This document shows, piece by piece, positions 37,201 to 47,964 of a DNA stretch of 64,000 bases. The position numbers and the translations under genes are program-made. Source of the DNA: Oasisia sp. SBJ-2009. Its lineage: Eukaryota; Annelida; Polychaeta; Sabellida; Siboglinidae. The stretch lies in contig OZ024857.1 in assembly GCA_964017155.1 (NCBI GenBank), positions 33,687,042 through 33,751,041 of the forward strand, in the 5' to 3' direction. The notes beneath the pieces were generated by a model. The model was not told the origin of the DNA. It searched no databases and was given only the letters and a program-made list of their open reading frames with translations. Every line of letters starts with the position of its first letter. Positions within the stretch are counted from its first letter, which is position 1.

Positions 37201-37988
37201 GGTGGAGCGCGGAAGTTGCGTGGAGTACGGAAGTTGGCTGGAGTGCGGAGTTTGGGTGGAGTACAGAGGTTGGGTGTAGTCCGGATGTTGGGTGGAGTGC
37301 GGAAGTTGGGGGGGAGTGCGGAGGTTGGGTGGAGTGCGGAGGTTGGATGGAGTGCGAAGGTTGGGTGAAGTGGGGAGGTTGGGTGGAGTGGGGAGGTTGG
37401 GTGAAGTGGGGAGGTTGGGTGATGTGGGGAGGTTGGGTGAAGTGGGGAGGTTGGGTGAAGTGGGGAGGTTGGGTTGAGTGGGGAGGAGGTTGTATGAAGT
37501 GGGGAAGTTGTGTGAAGTGCGGAGGTTATGTGGAGTGCGGAGGTTGCATGGAGTGCGGAAGTTGGGTGGAGTGCGGAAGTTGGGTGGAGTGCGGAGGTTG
37601 GGTGGAGTGGGGAGGTTGGGTGGAGGGCGAAGGTTAGGTGGAGTGGGGAGGTTCGGTGAAGTGGGGAGGTTGGGTGGAGTGGGAGGATGGGTTGAAGTGG
37701 GGAGGTTGGGTGGAGTGGGGTGGTTGGGTGGAGTGCGTAGGTTGGGAGGAGTGGGGAGGTTGGGTGGAGTTGGGAGGTTGGGTGGAGTGGGGAGGTTCGG
37801 TGGAGTGGGGAGGTTGGGTGGAGTGCTGAAGTTGGGTGGTGTTCGGAGGTTGGGTGGAGTGCGGAGGTTGGGTGCAGCGCGGAAGTTGCGTGGAGTACGG
37901 AAGTTGGGTGGAGTGCGGAGGTTGGGTGGAGTGCGGAGCTTGGATGGAGTGCGAAGGTTGGGTGAAGTGGGGAGGTTGGGTGGAGTGG
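31225..37988 (+). repeat. 6,764-bp tandem duplication, second unit
   Basis: Direct repeat of 24461-31224. About 19 bp (31225-31243 and 37989-38007) are common to both sides of the junction, so the exact breakpoint can lie anywhere within one 18-bp unit. This is what out-of-register recombination between array units would leave. Past 38007 the partners part: GGGCAGAG in the first, GGGGGGGTT in the second. Confidence 0.92.
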
Positions 37989-38450
37989 GGAGGTTGGGTG
38001 AAGTGGGGGGGTTGGGTTGTGTGGTGAGGTTCGGTGAAGTGGGGAGGTTGGGTGGAGTGGGGAGGTTGGGTGGAGTGCAGAAGTTGTGTGGAGTGCGGAG
38101 GTTGGGTGGAGTGCGGAGGTTGGATGGAGTGCGGAAGTTGGGTGGAGTGCGGAAGTTGGGTGGAGTGCGGAAGTTGGGTGGAGTGCGGAGGTTGTGTGAA
38201 GTGGGGAGGTTGGGTGGAGTGGGGAGGTTGGGTGGAGGGCGGAGGTTGGGTGGAGTGGGGAGGATGGGTTGAAGTGGGGAGGTTGGGTGGAGTGGGGTGG
38301 TTGGGTGGAGTGTGTAGGTTGGCAGGAGTGGGGAGGTTGGGTGGAGGTGGGAGGTTGGATGGAGTGGGGAGGTTCGGTGGGTGGAGTGCGGAGGTTGGGT
38401 GGAGTGCAGAGGTTGGGTGGAGTCCGGATGTTGGGTGAAGTGCGGAAGTT

Positions 38451-38463
38451 GGGGGGGGGGGGG
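38451..38463 (+). repeat. G13 homopolymer, longest G run in the window
   Basis: The marker GTGCGGAAGTTG(n)AGTGCGG normally carries seven G (for example 12944-12950 and, at the window edge, 63994-64000). Here it has thirteen. This is a slippage-prone site and also a place where read or consensus error is likely. Confidence 0.85.
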
Positions 38464-39658
38464 AGTGCGGAGGTTGGGTGGAGCGCGGAGGTTGGACGGA
38501 GTGCGAAGGTTGGGTGAAGTGGGGAGGTTGGGTGGAGTGGGGAGGTTGGGTGAAGAGGGGAGGTTGGGTGATGTGGGGAGGTTGGGTGAAGTGTGGAGGT
38601 TGGGTGAAGTGGGGAGGTTGGGTTGAGTGGGGAGGTTGTATGAAGTGGGGAATTTGGGTGGAGTGCGAAAGTTGGGTGGAGTGCGGAGGTTGGGTGGAGT
38701 GCGGAGGTTGGGTGGAGTGGGGAGGTTGGGTGGAGGGCGAAGGTTAGGTGGAGTGGGGAGGTTCGGTGAAGTGGGGAGGTTGGGTGGAGTGGGAGGATGG
38801 GTTGAAGTGGGGAGGTTGGGTGGAGTGGGGTGGTTGGGTGGAGTGCGTAGGTTGGGAGGAGTGGGGAGGTTGGGTGGAGTTGGGAGGTTGGAAGGAGTGG
38901 GGAGGTTCGGTGGAGTGGGGAGGTTGGGTGGAGTGCTGAAGTTGCGTGGTGTTCGGAGTTTGGGTGGAGTGCGGAGGTTGGGTGCAGCGCGGAAGTTGCG
39001 TGGAGTACAGAAGTTGGGTGGAGTGCGGATGTTGGGTGGAGTGCGGAGTTTGTTTGGAGTGCGGAGGTTGGATGGAGTGCGAAGGTTGGGTGAAGTGGGG
39101 AGGTTGGGTGGAGTGGGGAGGTTGGGTGATGTGGGGAGGTTGGGTGGAGTGGGGAGGTTGGGTGAAGTGGGGAGGTTGGGTGATGTGGGGAGGTTGGGTG
39201 AAGTGGGGAGGTTGGGTGATGTGGGGAGGTTGGGTGAAGTGGGGAGAGTTTGGGTGGAGTGGGGAGGTTGGGTGGAGGGCGGAGGTTGGGTGGAGTGGGG
39301 AGGATGGGTGAAGTGGGGAGGTTGGGTGGAGTGGGGAGGATGGGTCGAAGTGGGGAGGTTGGGTGGAGTGGGGAGGATGGGTGGAATGGGGAGGATGGGT
39401 CGAAGTGGGGAGGTTGGGTGGAGTGGGGTGGTTGGGTGGAGTGCGTAGGTTGGGAGGAGTGGGGAGGTTGGGTGGAGTTGGGAGGTTGGATGGAATGGGG
39501 TGGTTCGGTGGAGTGGGCAGGTTGGGTGGAGTGCTGAAGTTGGGTGGTGTTCGGAGGTTGGGTGGAGTGCGGAGGTTGGGTGGAGTGCGGAGGTTGCATG
39601 GAGTGCGGAAGTTCGGTGGAGTGCGGAAGTTCGGTGGAGTGCGGAGGTTGGGTGAAGT

Positions 39659-39669
39659 GGGGGGGGGGG
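39659..39669 (+). repeat. G11 homopolymer
   Basis: Expanded allele of the GTGAAGTG(n)AGGTT marker that is G4 in most units and G7 at 28809. The homologous sites at 41474, 47451 and 50622 have 12, 10 and 9 G. Confidence 0.85.
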
Positions 39670-40118
39670 AGGTTGGGTGGAGTGGGGAGATTGGGTGGAG
39701 TGGGGTGGTTGGGTGGAGTGCGTAGGTTGGCAGGAGTGGGGAGGTTGGGTGGAGGAGGGAGGTTGGATGGAGTGGGGAGGTTCGGTGGGTGGAGTGCAGA
39801 AGTTGGGTGGTGTTCGGAGGTTGGGTGGAGTGTGGAGGTTGGGTGGAGCGCGGAAGTTGCGTGGAGTACGGAAGTTGGCTGGAGTGCGGAGTTTGGGTGG
39901 AGTGCAGAGGTTGGGTGTAGTCCGGATGTTGGGTGGAGTGCGGAAGTTGGGGGGGAGTGCGGAGGTTGGGTGGAGTGCGGAGGTTGGATGGAGTGCGAAG
40001 GTTGGGTGAAGTGGGGAGGTTGGGTGGAGTGGGGAGGTTGGGTGAAGTGGGGAGGTTGGGTGATGTGGGGAGGTTGGGTGAAGTGGGGAGGTTGGGTGAA
40101 GTGGGGAGGTTGGGTTGA

Positions 40119-41989
40119 GTGGGGAGGAGGTTGTATGAAGTGGTGAAGTTGTGTGAAGTGCGGAGGTTATGTGGAGTGCGGAAGTTGCATGGAGTGCGGA
40201 AGTTGGGTGGAGTGCGGAAGTTGGGTGGAGTGCGTAGGTTGGGAGGAGTGGGGAGGTTTGGTGGAGTGGGGAGGTTGGGTGGAGTGGGAGGATGGGTTGA
40301 AGGGGGGAGGTTGGGTGGAGTGGGGTGGTTGGGTGGAGTGCGTAGGTTGGGAGGAGTGGGGAGGTTTGGTGGAGTTGGGAGGTTGGACGGAGTGGGGAGG
40401 TTCGGTGGAGTGGGGAGGTTGGGTGGAGTGCTGAAGTTGGGTGGTGTTCGGAGGTTGGGTGGAGTGCGGAGGTTGGGTGCAGCGCGGAAGTTGCGTGGAG
40501 TACGGAAGTTGGGTGGAGTGCGGAGGTTGGGTGGAGTGCGGAGCTTGGATGGAGTGCGAAGGTTGGGTGAAGTGGGGAGGTTGGGTGGAGTGGGGAGGTT
40601 GGGTGAAGTGGGGAGGTTGGGTGGTGTGGTGAGGTTCGGTGAAATGGGGAGGTTGGGTGAAGTGGGGAGGTTGGGTTGAGTGTGGAGGTTGTATGAAGTG
40701 GGGAAGTTGGGTGGAGTGCGGAAGTTGGGTGGAGTGCGGAGGTTCGGTGAAGTGGGAGGTTGGGTGGAGTGGGAGGATGGGTTGAAGTCGGGAGGTTGGG
40801 TGGAGTGGGGTGGTTGGGTGGAGTGCGTAGGTTGGGAGGAGTGGGGAGGTTCGGTGGAGTGGGGAGGTTGGGTGGAGTGCTGAAGTTGGGTGGTGTTCGG
40901 AGGTTGGGTGCAGCGCGGAAGTTGCGTGGAGTACAGAAGTTGGGTGGAGTGCGGATGTTGGGTGGAGTGCGGAGATTGTTTGGAGTGCGGAGGTTGGGTG
41001 GAGTGTGGAGGATGGATGGAGTTCGAAGGTTGGGTGAAGTGGGGAGGTTGGGTGAAGTGGGGAGGTTGGGTGAAGTGGGGAGGTTGGGTTGAGTGGGGAG
41101 GTTGTATGAAGTCGGGAAGTTGTGTGGAGTGCGGAGGTTGGGTGGAGTACGGAGGTTGCATGGAGTGCGGAAGTGGGGTGGAGTGGGGAGGTTGGGTGGA
41201 GTGGGGAGGAAGGGTCGAAGTGGGGAGGTTGGGTGGAGTGGGGTGGTTGGGTGGAGTGCGTAGGTTGGGAGGAGTGGGGAGGTTGGGTGGAGTTGGGAGG
41301 TTGGATGGAATAGGGTGGTTCGGTGGAGTGGGCAGGTTGGGTGGAGTGCTGAAGTTGGGTGGTGTTCGGAGGTTGGGTGGAGTGCGGAGGTTGGGTGGAG
41401 TGCGGAGGTTGCATGGAGTGCGGAAGTTCGGTGGAGTGCGGAAGTTCGGTGGAGTGCGGAGGTTGGGTGAAGTGGGGGGGGGGGGAGGTTGGGTGGAGTG
41501 GGGAGGTTGGGTGGAGGGCGGAGGTTGGGTGGAGTGGGGAGGATGGGTTGAAGTGGGGAGATTGGGTGGAGTGGGGTGGTTGGGTGGAGTGCGTAGGTTG
41601 GCAGGAGTGGGGAGGTTGGGTGGAGGAGGGAGGTTGGATGGAGTGGGGAGGTTCGGTGGGTGGAGTGCAGAAGTTGGGTGGTGTTCGGAGGTTGGGTGGA
41701 GTGTGGAGGTTGGGTGGAACGCGGAAGTTGCGTGGAGTACGGAAGTTGGCTGAAGTGCGGAGTTTGGGTGGAGTGCAGAGGTTGGGTGTAGTCCGGATGT
41801 TGGGTGGAGTGCGGAAGTTGGGGGGGAGTGCGGAGGTTGGGTGGAGTGCGGAGGTTGGATGGAGTGCGAAGGTTGGGTGAAGTGGGGAGGTTGGGTGGAG
41901 TGGGGAGGTTGGGTGAAGTGGGGAGGTTGGGTGATGTGGGGAGGTTGGGTGAAGTGGGGAGGTTGGGTGAAGTGGGGAGGTTGGGTTGA
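40119..41989 (+). repeat. Type II higher-order repeat unit (1,871 bp)
   Basis: The interval runs from one 20-bp marker GTGGGGAGGAGGTTGTATGA to the next. The extra AGG in this marker breaks the 18-bp phase by 3 bp, so it is easy to follow. Within the unit come, in order, GAGCTTGGATGG, GTGGTGAGGTTCGG, TTGTATGAAGTGGGG, GAGTACAGAAG, GATTGTTTGG, GTTGCATGG, the two AGTTCGGTGG units, an expanded G run, GTGCAGAAG and GTCCGGATG. Confidence 0.85.
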
Positions 41990-43796
41990 GTGGGGAGGAG
42001 GTTGTATGAAGTGGTGAAGTTGTGTGAAGTGCGGAGGTTATGTGGAGTGCGGAAGTTGCATGGAGTGCGGAAGTTGGGTGGAGTGCGGAAGTTGGGTGGA
42101 GTGCGTAGGTTGGGAGGAGTGGGGAGGTTTGGTGGAGTGGGGAGGTTGGGTGGAGTGGGAGGATGGGTTGAAGGGGGGAGGTTGGGTGGAGTGGGGTGGT
42201 TGGGTGGAGTGCGTAGGTTGGGAGGAGTGGGGAGGTTTGGTGGAGTTGGGAGGTTGGATGGAGTGGGGAGGTTCGGTGGAGTGGGGAGGTTGGGTGGAGT
42301 GCTGAAGTTGGGTGGTGTTCGGAGGTTGGGTGGAGTGCGGAGGTTGGGTGCAGCGCGGAAGTTGCGTGGAGTACGGAAGTTGGGTGGAGTGCGGAGGTTG
42401 GGTGGAGTGCGGAGCTTGGATGGAGTGCGAAGGTTGGGTGAAGTGGGGAGGTTGGGTGGAGTGGGGAGGTTGGGTGAAGTGGGGAGGTTGGGTGGTGTGG
42501 TGAGGTTCGGTAAAATGGGGAGGTTGGGTGAAGTGGGGAGGTTGGGTTGAGTGGGGAGGTTGTATGAAGTGGGGAAGTTGGGTGGAGTGCGGAAGTTGGG
42601 TGGAGTGCGGAGGTTCGGTGAAGTGGGAGGTTGGGTGGAGTGGGAGGATGGGTTGAAGTCGGGAGGTTGGGTGGAGTGGGGTGGTTGGGTGGAGTGCGTA
42701 GGTTGGGAGGAGTGGGGAGGTTGGGTGGAGTTGGGAGGTTGGATGGAGTGGGGAGGTTCGGTGGAGTGGGGAGGTTGGGTGGAGTGCTGAAGTTGGGTGG
42801 TGTTCGGAGGTTGGGTGCAGCGCGGAAGTTGCGTGGAGTACAGAAGTTGGGTGGAGTGCGGATGTTGGGTGGAGTGCGGAGATTGTTTGGAGTGCGGAGG
42901 TTGGGTGGAGTGTGGAGGATGGATGGAGTTCGAAGGTTGGGTGAAGTGGGGAGGTTGGGTGAAGTGGGGAGGTTGGGTGAAGTGGGGAGGTTGGGTTGAG
43001 TGGGGAGGTTGTATGAAGTCGGGAAGTTGTGTGGAGTGCGGAGGTTGGGTGGAGTACGGAGGTTGCATGGAGTGCGGAAATGGGGTGGAGTGGGGAGGTT
43101 GGGTGGAGTGGGGAGGAAGGGTCGAAGTGGGGAGGTTGGGTGGAGTGGGGTGGTTGGGTGGAGTGCGTAGGTTGGGAGGAGTGGGGAGGTTGGGTGGAGT
43201 TGGGAGGTTGGATGGAATGGAGAGGTTCGGTGGAGTGGGCAGGTTGGGTGGAGTGCTGAAGTTGGGTGGTGTTCGGAGGTTGGGTGGAGTGCGGAGGTTG
43301 GGTGGAGTGCGGAGGTTGCATGGAGTGCGGAAGTTCGGTGGAGTGCGGAAGTTCGGTGGAGTGCGGAGGTTGGGTGAAGTGGGGAGGTTGGGTGGAGTGG
43401 GGAGGTTGGGTGGAGGGCGGAGGTTGGGTGGAGTGGAGAAGATGTGTTGAAGTGGGGAGATTGGGTGGAGTGGGGTGGTTGGGTGGAGTGCGTAGGTTGG
43501 CAGGAGTGGGGAGGTTCGGTGGGTGGAGTGCAGAAGTTGGGTGGTGTTCGGAGGTTGGGTGGAGTGCGGAAGTTGGGTGGAGCGCGGAAGTTGCGTGGAG
43601 TAGGGAAGTTGGCTGGAGTGCGGAGTTTGGGTGGAGTGCAGAGGTTGGGTGGAGTCCGGATGTTGGGTGGAGTGCGGAAGTTGGGGGGGAGTGCGGAGGT
43701 TGGGTGGAGTGCGGAGGTTGGATGGAGTGCGAAGGTTGGGTGAAGTGGGGAGGTTGGGTGGAGTGGGGAGGTTGGGTGAAGTGGGGAGGTTGGGTG
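40624..43796 (+). repeat. 3.17-kb higher-order block, copy 1 (3,173 bp)
   Basis: Homologous to 46601-49771 (offset 5,977 bp, becoming 5,975 after the G run) and to 49772-52941 (offset 9,148 becoming 9,145). The length excess over the other copies matches its longer G run (G12 at 41474-41485). A few substitutions are visible, for example GAGTAGGGAAG near 43600 where the others have GAGTACGGAAG. Confidence 0.85.
41474..41485 (+). repeat. G12 homopolymer
   Basis: Allele of the expanded GTGAAGTG(n)AGG site. The two homologous sites in the other 3.17-kb blocks have G10 (47451-47460) and G9 (50622-50630). Confidence 0.85.
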
Positions 43797-43852
43797 ATGT
43801 GGGGAGGTTGGGTGAAGTGGGGAGGTTGGGTGAAGTGGGGAGGTTGGGTTGA
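41990..43852 (+). repeat. Type II higher-order repeat unit (1,863 bp)
   Basis: Marker-to-marker interval (GTGGGGAGGAGGTTGTATGA). It has the same length as 51135-52997, to which it is related by the 9.145-kb offset. Compared with the preceding unit it carries a 36-bp gain (TTGGGTGGAGTTGGGAGG region), a 36-bp loss and a G12-to-G4 contraction, which together account for the 8-bp net difference. Confidence 0.82.
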
Positions 43853-45913
43853 GTGGGGAGGAGGTTGTATGAAGTGGGGAAGTTGTGTGAAGTGCGGAGG
43901 TTATGTGGAGTGCGGAGGTTGCATGGAGTGCGGATGTTGGGTGGAGTTCGGAAGTTGGGTGGAGTGCGGAGGTTGGGTGGAGTGGGGAGGTTGGGTGGAG
44001 GGCGAAGATTAGGTGGAGTGGGAAGGTTCGGTGAAGTGGGGAGGTTGGGTGGAGTGGGAGGATGGGTTGAAGTGCGGAGGTTGGGTGGAGTGGGGTGGTT
44101 GGGTGGAGTGCGGAGGTAGGGTGGAGTGGGAAGGTTGGGTGAAGTAGGGAGGTTGGGTGAAGTGGGGTGGTTGGGTGGAGTGCGGAGGTTGGGTGGAGTG
44201 TGGAGGTTCGGTGGAGTGAGGAGGTTGGGTGCTCTAGGGAGGTTGGGTGACGTGGGGAGGTTGGGTGGAGTGCGTAGGTTGGGAGAAATGGGGAGGTTGG
44301 TTGGAGTTGGGAGGTTGGATGGAGTGGGGAGGTTCGGTGGAGTGGGGAGGTTGGGTGGAGTGCTGAAGTTGGGTGGTGTTCGGAGGTTGGGTGGAGTGCG
44401 GAGGTTGGGTGCAGCGCGGAAGTTGCGTGGAGTACGGAAGTTGGGTGGAGTGCGGAGGTTGGGTGGAGTGCGGAGGTTGCATGGAGTGCGGAAGTTCGGT
44501 GGAGTGCGGAAGTTCGGTGGAGTGCGGAGGTTGGGTGAAGTGGGGAGGTTGGGTGGTGTGGTGAGGTTCGGTAAAATGGGGAGGTTGGGTGAAGTGGGGA
44601 GGTTGGGTTGAGTGGGGAGGTTGTATGAAGTGGGGAAGTTGGGTGGAGTGCGGAAGTTGGGTGGAGTGCGGAGGTTCGGTGAAGTGGGAGGTTGGGTGGA
44701 GTGGGAGGATGGGTTGAAGTCGGGAGGTTGGGTGGAGTGGGGTGGTTGGGTGGAGTGCGTAGGTTGGGAGGAGTGGGGAGGTTGGGTGGAGTTGGGAGGT
44801 TGGATGGAGTGGGGAGGTTCGGTGGAGTGGGGAGGTTGGGTGGAGTGCTGAAGTTGGGTGGTGGTCGGAGGTTGGGTGCAGCGCGGAAGTTGCGTGGAGT
44901 ACAGAAGTTGGGTGGAGTGCGGATGTTGGGTGGAGTGCGGAGATTGTTTGGAGTGCGGAGGTTGGGTGGAGTGTGGAGGATGGATGGAGTTCGAAGGTTG
45001 GGTGAAGTGGGGAGGTTGGGTGAAGTGGGGAGGTTGGGTGAAGTGGGGAGGTTGGGTTGAGTGGGGAGGTTGTATGAAGTCGGGAAGTTGTGTGGAGTGC
45101 GGAGGTTGGGTGGAGTACGGAGGTTGCATGGAGTGCGGAAGTGGGGTGGAGTGGGGAGGTTGGGTGGAGTGGGGAGGAAGGGTCGAAGTGGGGAGGTTGG
45201 GTGGAGTGGGGTGGTTGGGTGGAGTGCGTAGGTTGGGAGGAGTGGGGAGGTTGGGTGGAGTTGGGAGGTTGGATGGAATGGAGAGGTTCGGTGGAGTGGG
45301 CAGGTTGGGTGGAGTGCTGAAGTTGGGTGGTGTTCGGAGGTTGGGTGGAGTGCGGAGGTTGGGTGGAGTGCGGAGGTTGCATGGAGTGCGGAAGTTCGGT
45401 GGAGTGCGGAAGTTCGGTGGAGTGCGGAGGTTGGGTGAAGTGGGGAGGTTGGGTGGAGTGGGGAGGTTGGGTGGAGGGCGGAGGTTGGGTGGAGTGGAGA
45501 AGATGTGTTGAAGTGGGGAGATTGGGTGGAGTGGGGTGGTTGGGTGGAGTGCGTAGGTTGGCAGGAGTGGGGAGGTTCGGTGGGTGGAGTGCAGAAGTTG
45601 GGTGGTGTTCGGAGGTTGGGTGGAGTGCGGAAGTTGGGTGGAGCGCGGAAGTTGCGTGGAGTACGGAAGTTGGCTGGAGTGCGGAGTTTGGGTGGAGTGC
45701 AGAGGTTGGGTGTAGTCCGGATGTTGGGTGGAGTGCGGAAGTTGGGGGGGAGTGCGGAGGTTGGGTGGAGTGCGGAGGTTGGATGGAGTGCGAAGGTTGG
45801 GTGAAGTGGGGAGGTTGGGTGGAGTGGGGAGGTTGGGTGAAGTGGGGAGGTTGGGTGATGTGGGGAGGTTGGGTGAAGTGGGGAGGTTGGGTGAAGTGGG
45901 GAGGTTGGGTTGA
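43853..45913 (+). repeat. Type II higher-order repeat unit (2,061 bp)
   Basis: First of four intervals of exactly 2,061 bp between GTGGGGAGGAGGTTGTATGA markers. It contains the GGGTGCTCTAGGG and GGGTGACGTGGGG variants that distinguish the long type II form from the 1,863-bp form. Several substitutions separate it from 52998-55058 (for example GAAGTGGGGTGG at 44160 where the other has GAAGTGGGGAGG). Confidence 0.85.
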
Positions 45914-47964
45914 GTGGGGAGGAGGTTGTATGAAGTGGTGAAGTTGTGTGAAGTGCGGAGGTTATGTGGAGTGCGGAAGTTGCATGGAGTGCGGAAGTTG
46001 GGTGGAGTGCGGAAGTTGGGTGGAGCGCGGAAGTTGCGTGGAGTACGGAAGTTGGCTGGAGTGCGGAGTTTGGGTGGAGTGCAGAGGTTGGGTGTAGTCC
46101 GGATGTTGGGTGGAGTGGGGAGGAAGGGTCGAAGTGGGGAGGTTGGGTGGAGTGGGGGTGGTTGGGTGGAGTGCGTAGGTTGGGAGGAGTGGGGAGGTTG
46201 GGTGGAGTTGGGAGGTTGGGAGGAGTGGGGAGGTTTGGTGGAGTGGGGAGGTTGGGTGGAGTGGGAGGATGGGTTGAAGGGGGGAGGTTGGGTGGAGTGG
46301 GGTGGTTGGGTGGAGTGCGTAGGTTGGGAGGAGTGGGGAGGTTTGGTGGAGTTGGGAGGTTGGATGGAGTGGGGAGGTTCGGTGGAGTGGGGAGGTTGGG
46401 TGGAGTGCTGAAGTTGGGTGGTGTTCGGAGGTTGGGTGGAGTGCGGAGGTTGGGTGCAGCGCGGAAGTTGCGTGGAGTACGGAAGTTGGGTGGAGTGCGG
46501 AGGTTGGGTGAAGTGCGGAGCTTGGATGGAGTGCGAAGGTTGGGTGAAGTGGGGAGGTTGGGTGGAGTGGGGAGGTTGGGTGAAGTGGGGAGGTTGGGTG
46601 GTGTGGTGAGGTTCGGTGAAATGGGGAGGTTGGGTGAAGTGGGGAGGTTGGGTTGAGTGGGGAGGTTGTATGAAGTGGGGAAGTTGGGTGGAGTGCGGAA
46701 GTTGGGTGGAGTGCGGAGGTTCGGTGAAGTGGGAGGTTGGGTGGAGTGGGAGGATGGGTTGAAGTCGGGAGGTTGGGTGGAGTGGGGTGGTTGGGTGGAG
46801 TGCGTAGGTTGGGAGGAGTGGGGAGGTTCGGTGGAGTGGGGAGGTTGGGTGGAGTGCTGAAGTTGGGTGGTGTTCGGAGGTTGGGTGCAGCGCGGAAGTT
46901 GCGTGGAGTACAGAAGTTGGGTGGAGTGCGGATGTTGGGTGGAGTGCGGAGATTGTTTGGAGTGCGGAGGTTGGGTGGAGTGTGGAGGATGGATGGAGTT
47001 CGAAGGTTGGGTGAAGTGGGGAGGTTGGGTGAAGTGGGGAGGTTGGGTGAAGTGGGGAGGTTGGGTTGAGTGGGGAGGTTGTATGAAGTCGGGAAGTTGT
47101 GTGGAGTGCGGAGGTTGGGTGGAGTACGGAGGTTGCATGGAGTGCGGAAGTGGGGTGGAGTGGGGAGGTTGGGTGGAGTGGGGAGGAAGGGTCGAAGTGG
47201 GGAGGTTGGGTGGAGTGGGGTGGTTGGGTGGAGTGCGTAGGTTGGGAGGAGTGGGGAGGTTGGGTGGAGTTGGGAGGTTGGATGGAATGGGGTGGTTCGG
47301 TGGAGTGGGCAGGTTGGGTGGAGTGCTGAAGTTGGGTGGTGTTCGGAGGTTGGGTGGAGTGCGGAGGTTGGGTGGAGTGCGGAGGTTGCATGGAGTGCGG
47401 AAGTTCGGTGGAGTGCGGAAGTTCGGTGGAGTGCGGAGGTTGGGTGAAGTGGGGGGGGGGAGGTTGGGTGGAGTGGGGAGGTTGGGTGGAGGGCGGAGGT
47501 TGGGTGGAGTGGGGAGGATGGGTTGAAGTGGGGAGATTGGGTGGAGTGGGGTGGTTGGGTGGAGTGCGTAGGTTGGCAGGAGTGGGGAGGTTGGGTGGAG
47601 GAGGGAGGTTGGATGGAGTGGGGAGGTTCGGTGGGTGGAGTGCAGAAGTTGGGTGGTGTTCGGAGTTTGGGTGGAGTGTGGAGGTTGGGTGGAGCGCGGA
47701 AGTTGCGTGGAGTACGGAAGTTGGCTGAAGTGCGGAGTTTGGGTGGAGTGCAGAGGTTGGGTGTAGTCCGGATGTTGGGTGGAGTGCGGAAGTTGGGGGG
47801 GAGTGCGGAGGTTGGGTGGAGTGCGGAGGTTGGATGGAGTGCGAAGGTTGGGTGAAGTGGGGAGGTTGGGTGGAGTGGGGAGGTTGGGTGAAGTGGGGAG
47901 GTTGGGTGATGTGGGGAGGTTGGGTGAAGTGGGGAGGTTGGGTGAAGTGGGGAGGTTGGGTTGA
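45914..47964 (+). repeat. Type II higher-order repeat unit (2,051 bp, rearranged)
   Basis: Marker-to-marker interval. At about 46020-46200 it carries a segment (GCGCGGAAGTTGCGTGG, GTCCGGATG, then GGAGGAAGGGTCGAAG) normally found in other parts of the unit, followed by a GTGGGGGTGG slip. This is a local rearrangement not seen in neighbouring units. Confidence 0.75.

Larger units (their letters stand above)
37989..40118 (+). repeat. Transition zone between type I and type II array
   Basis: Just after the 6.76-kb repeats there is a short type I-like stretch (about 38010-38200: GTGGTGAGGTTCGGTGAAG, then GCAGAAGTTGTGTGG). Units carrying the type II markers GTGGAGTACAGAAG and TTGTTTGG follow. Local GATG/GAAG alternation at 39090-39240 gives several near-identical 36-bp steps. 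No gene is visible. Confidence 0.6.

Noticed and set aside
37198..47391. 3,397-codon minus-strand open frame (Pro/Thr/Ser/His-rich, hexapeptide repeats)
   Set aside because: Stop-poor repeat translation. Overlapping long frames are open in the other minus frames, the reading word changes at indels, and there is no non-repeat domain, signal peptide or flanking gene context.
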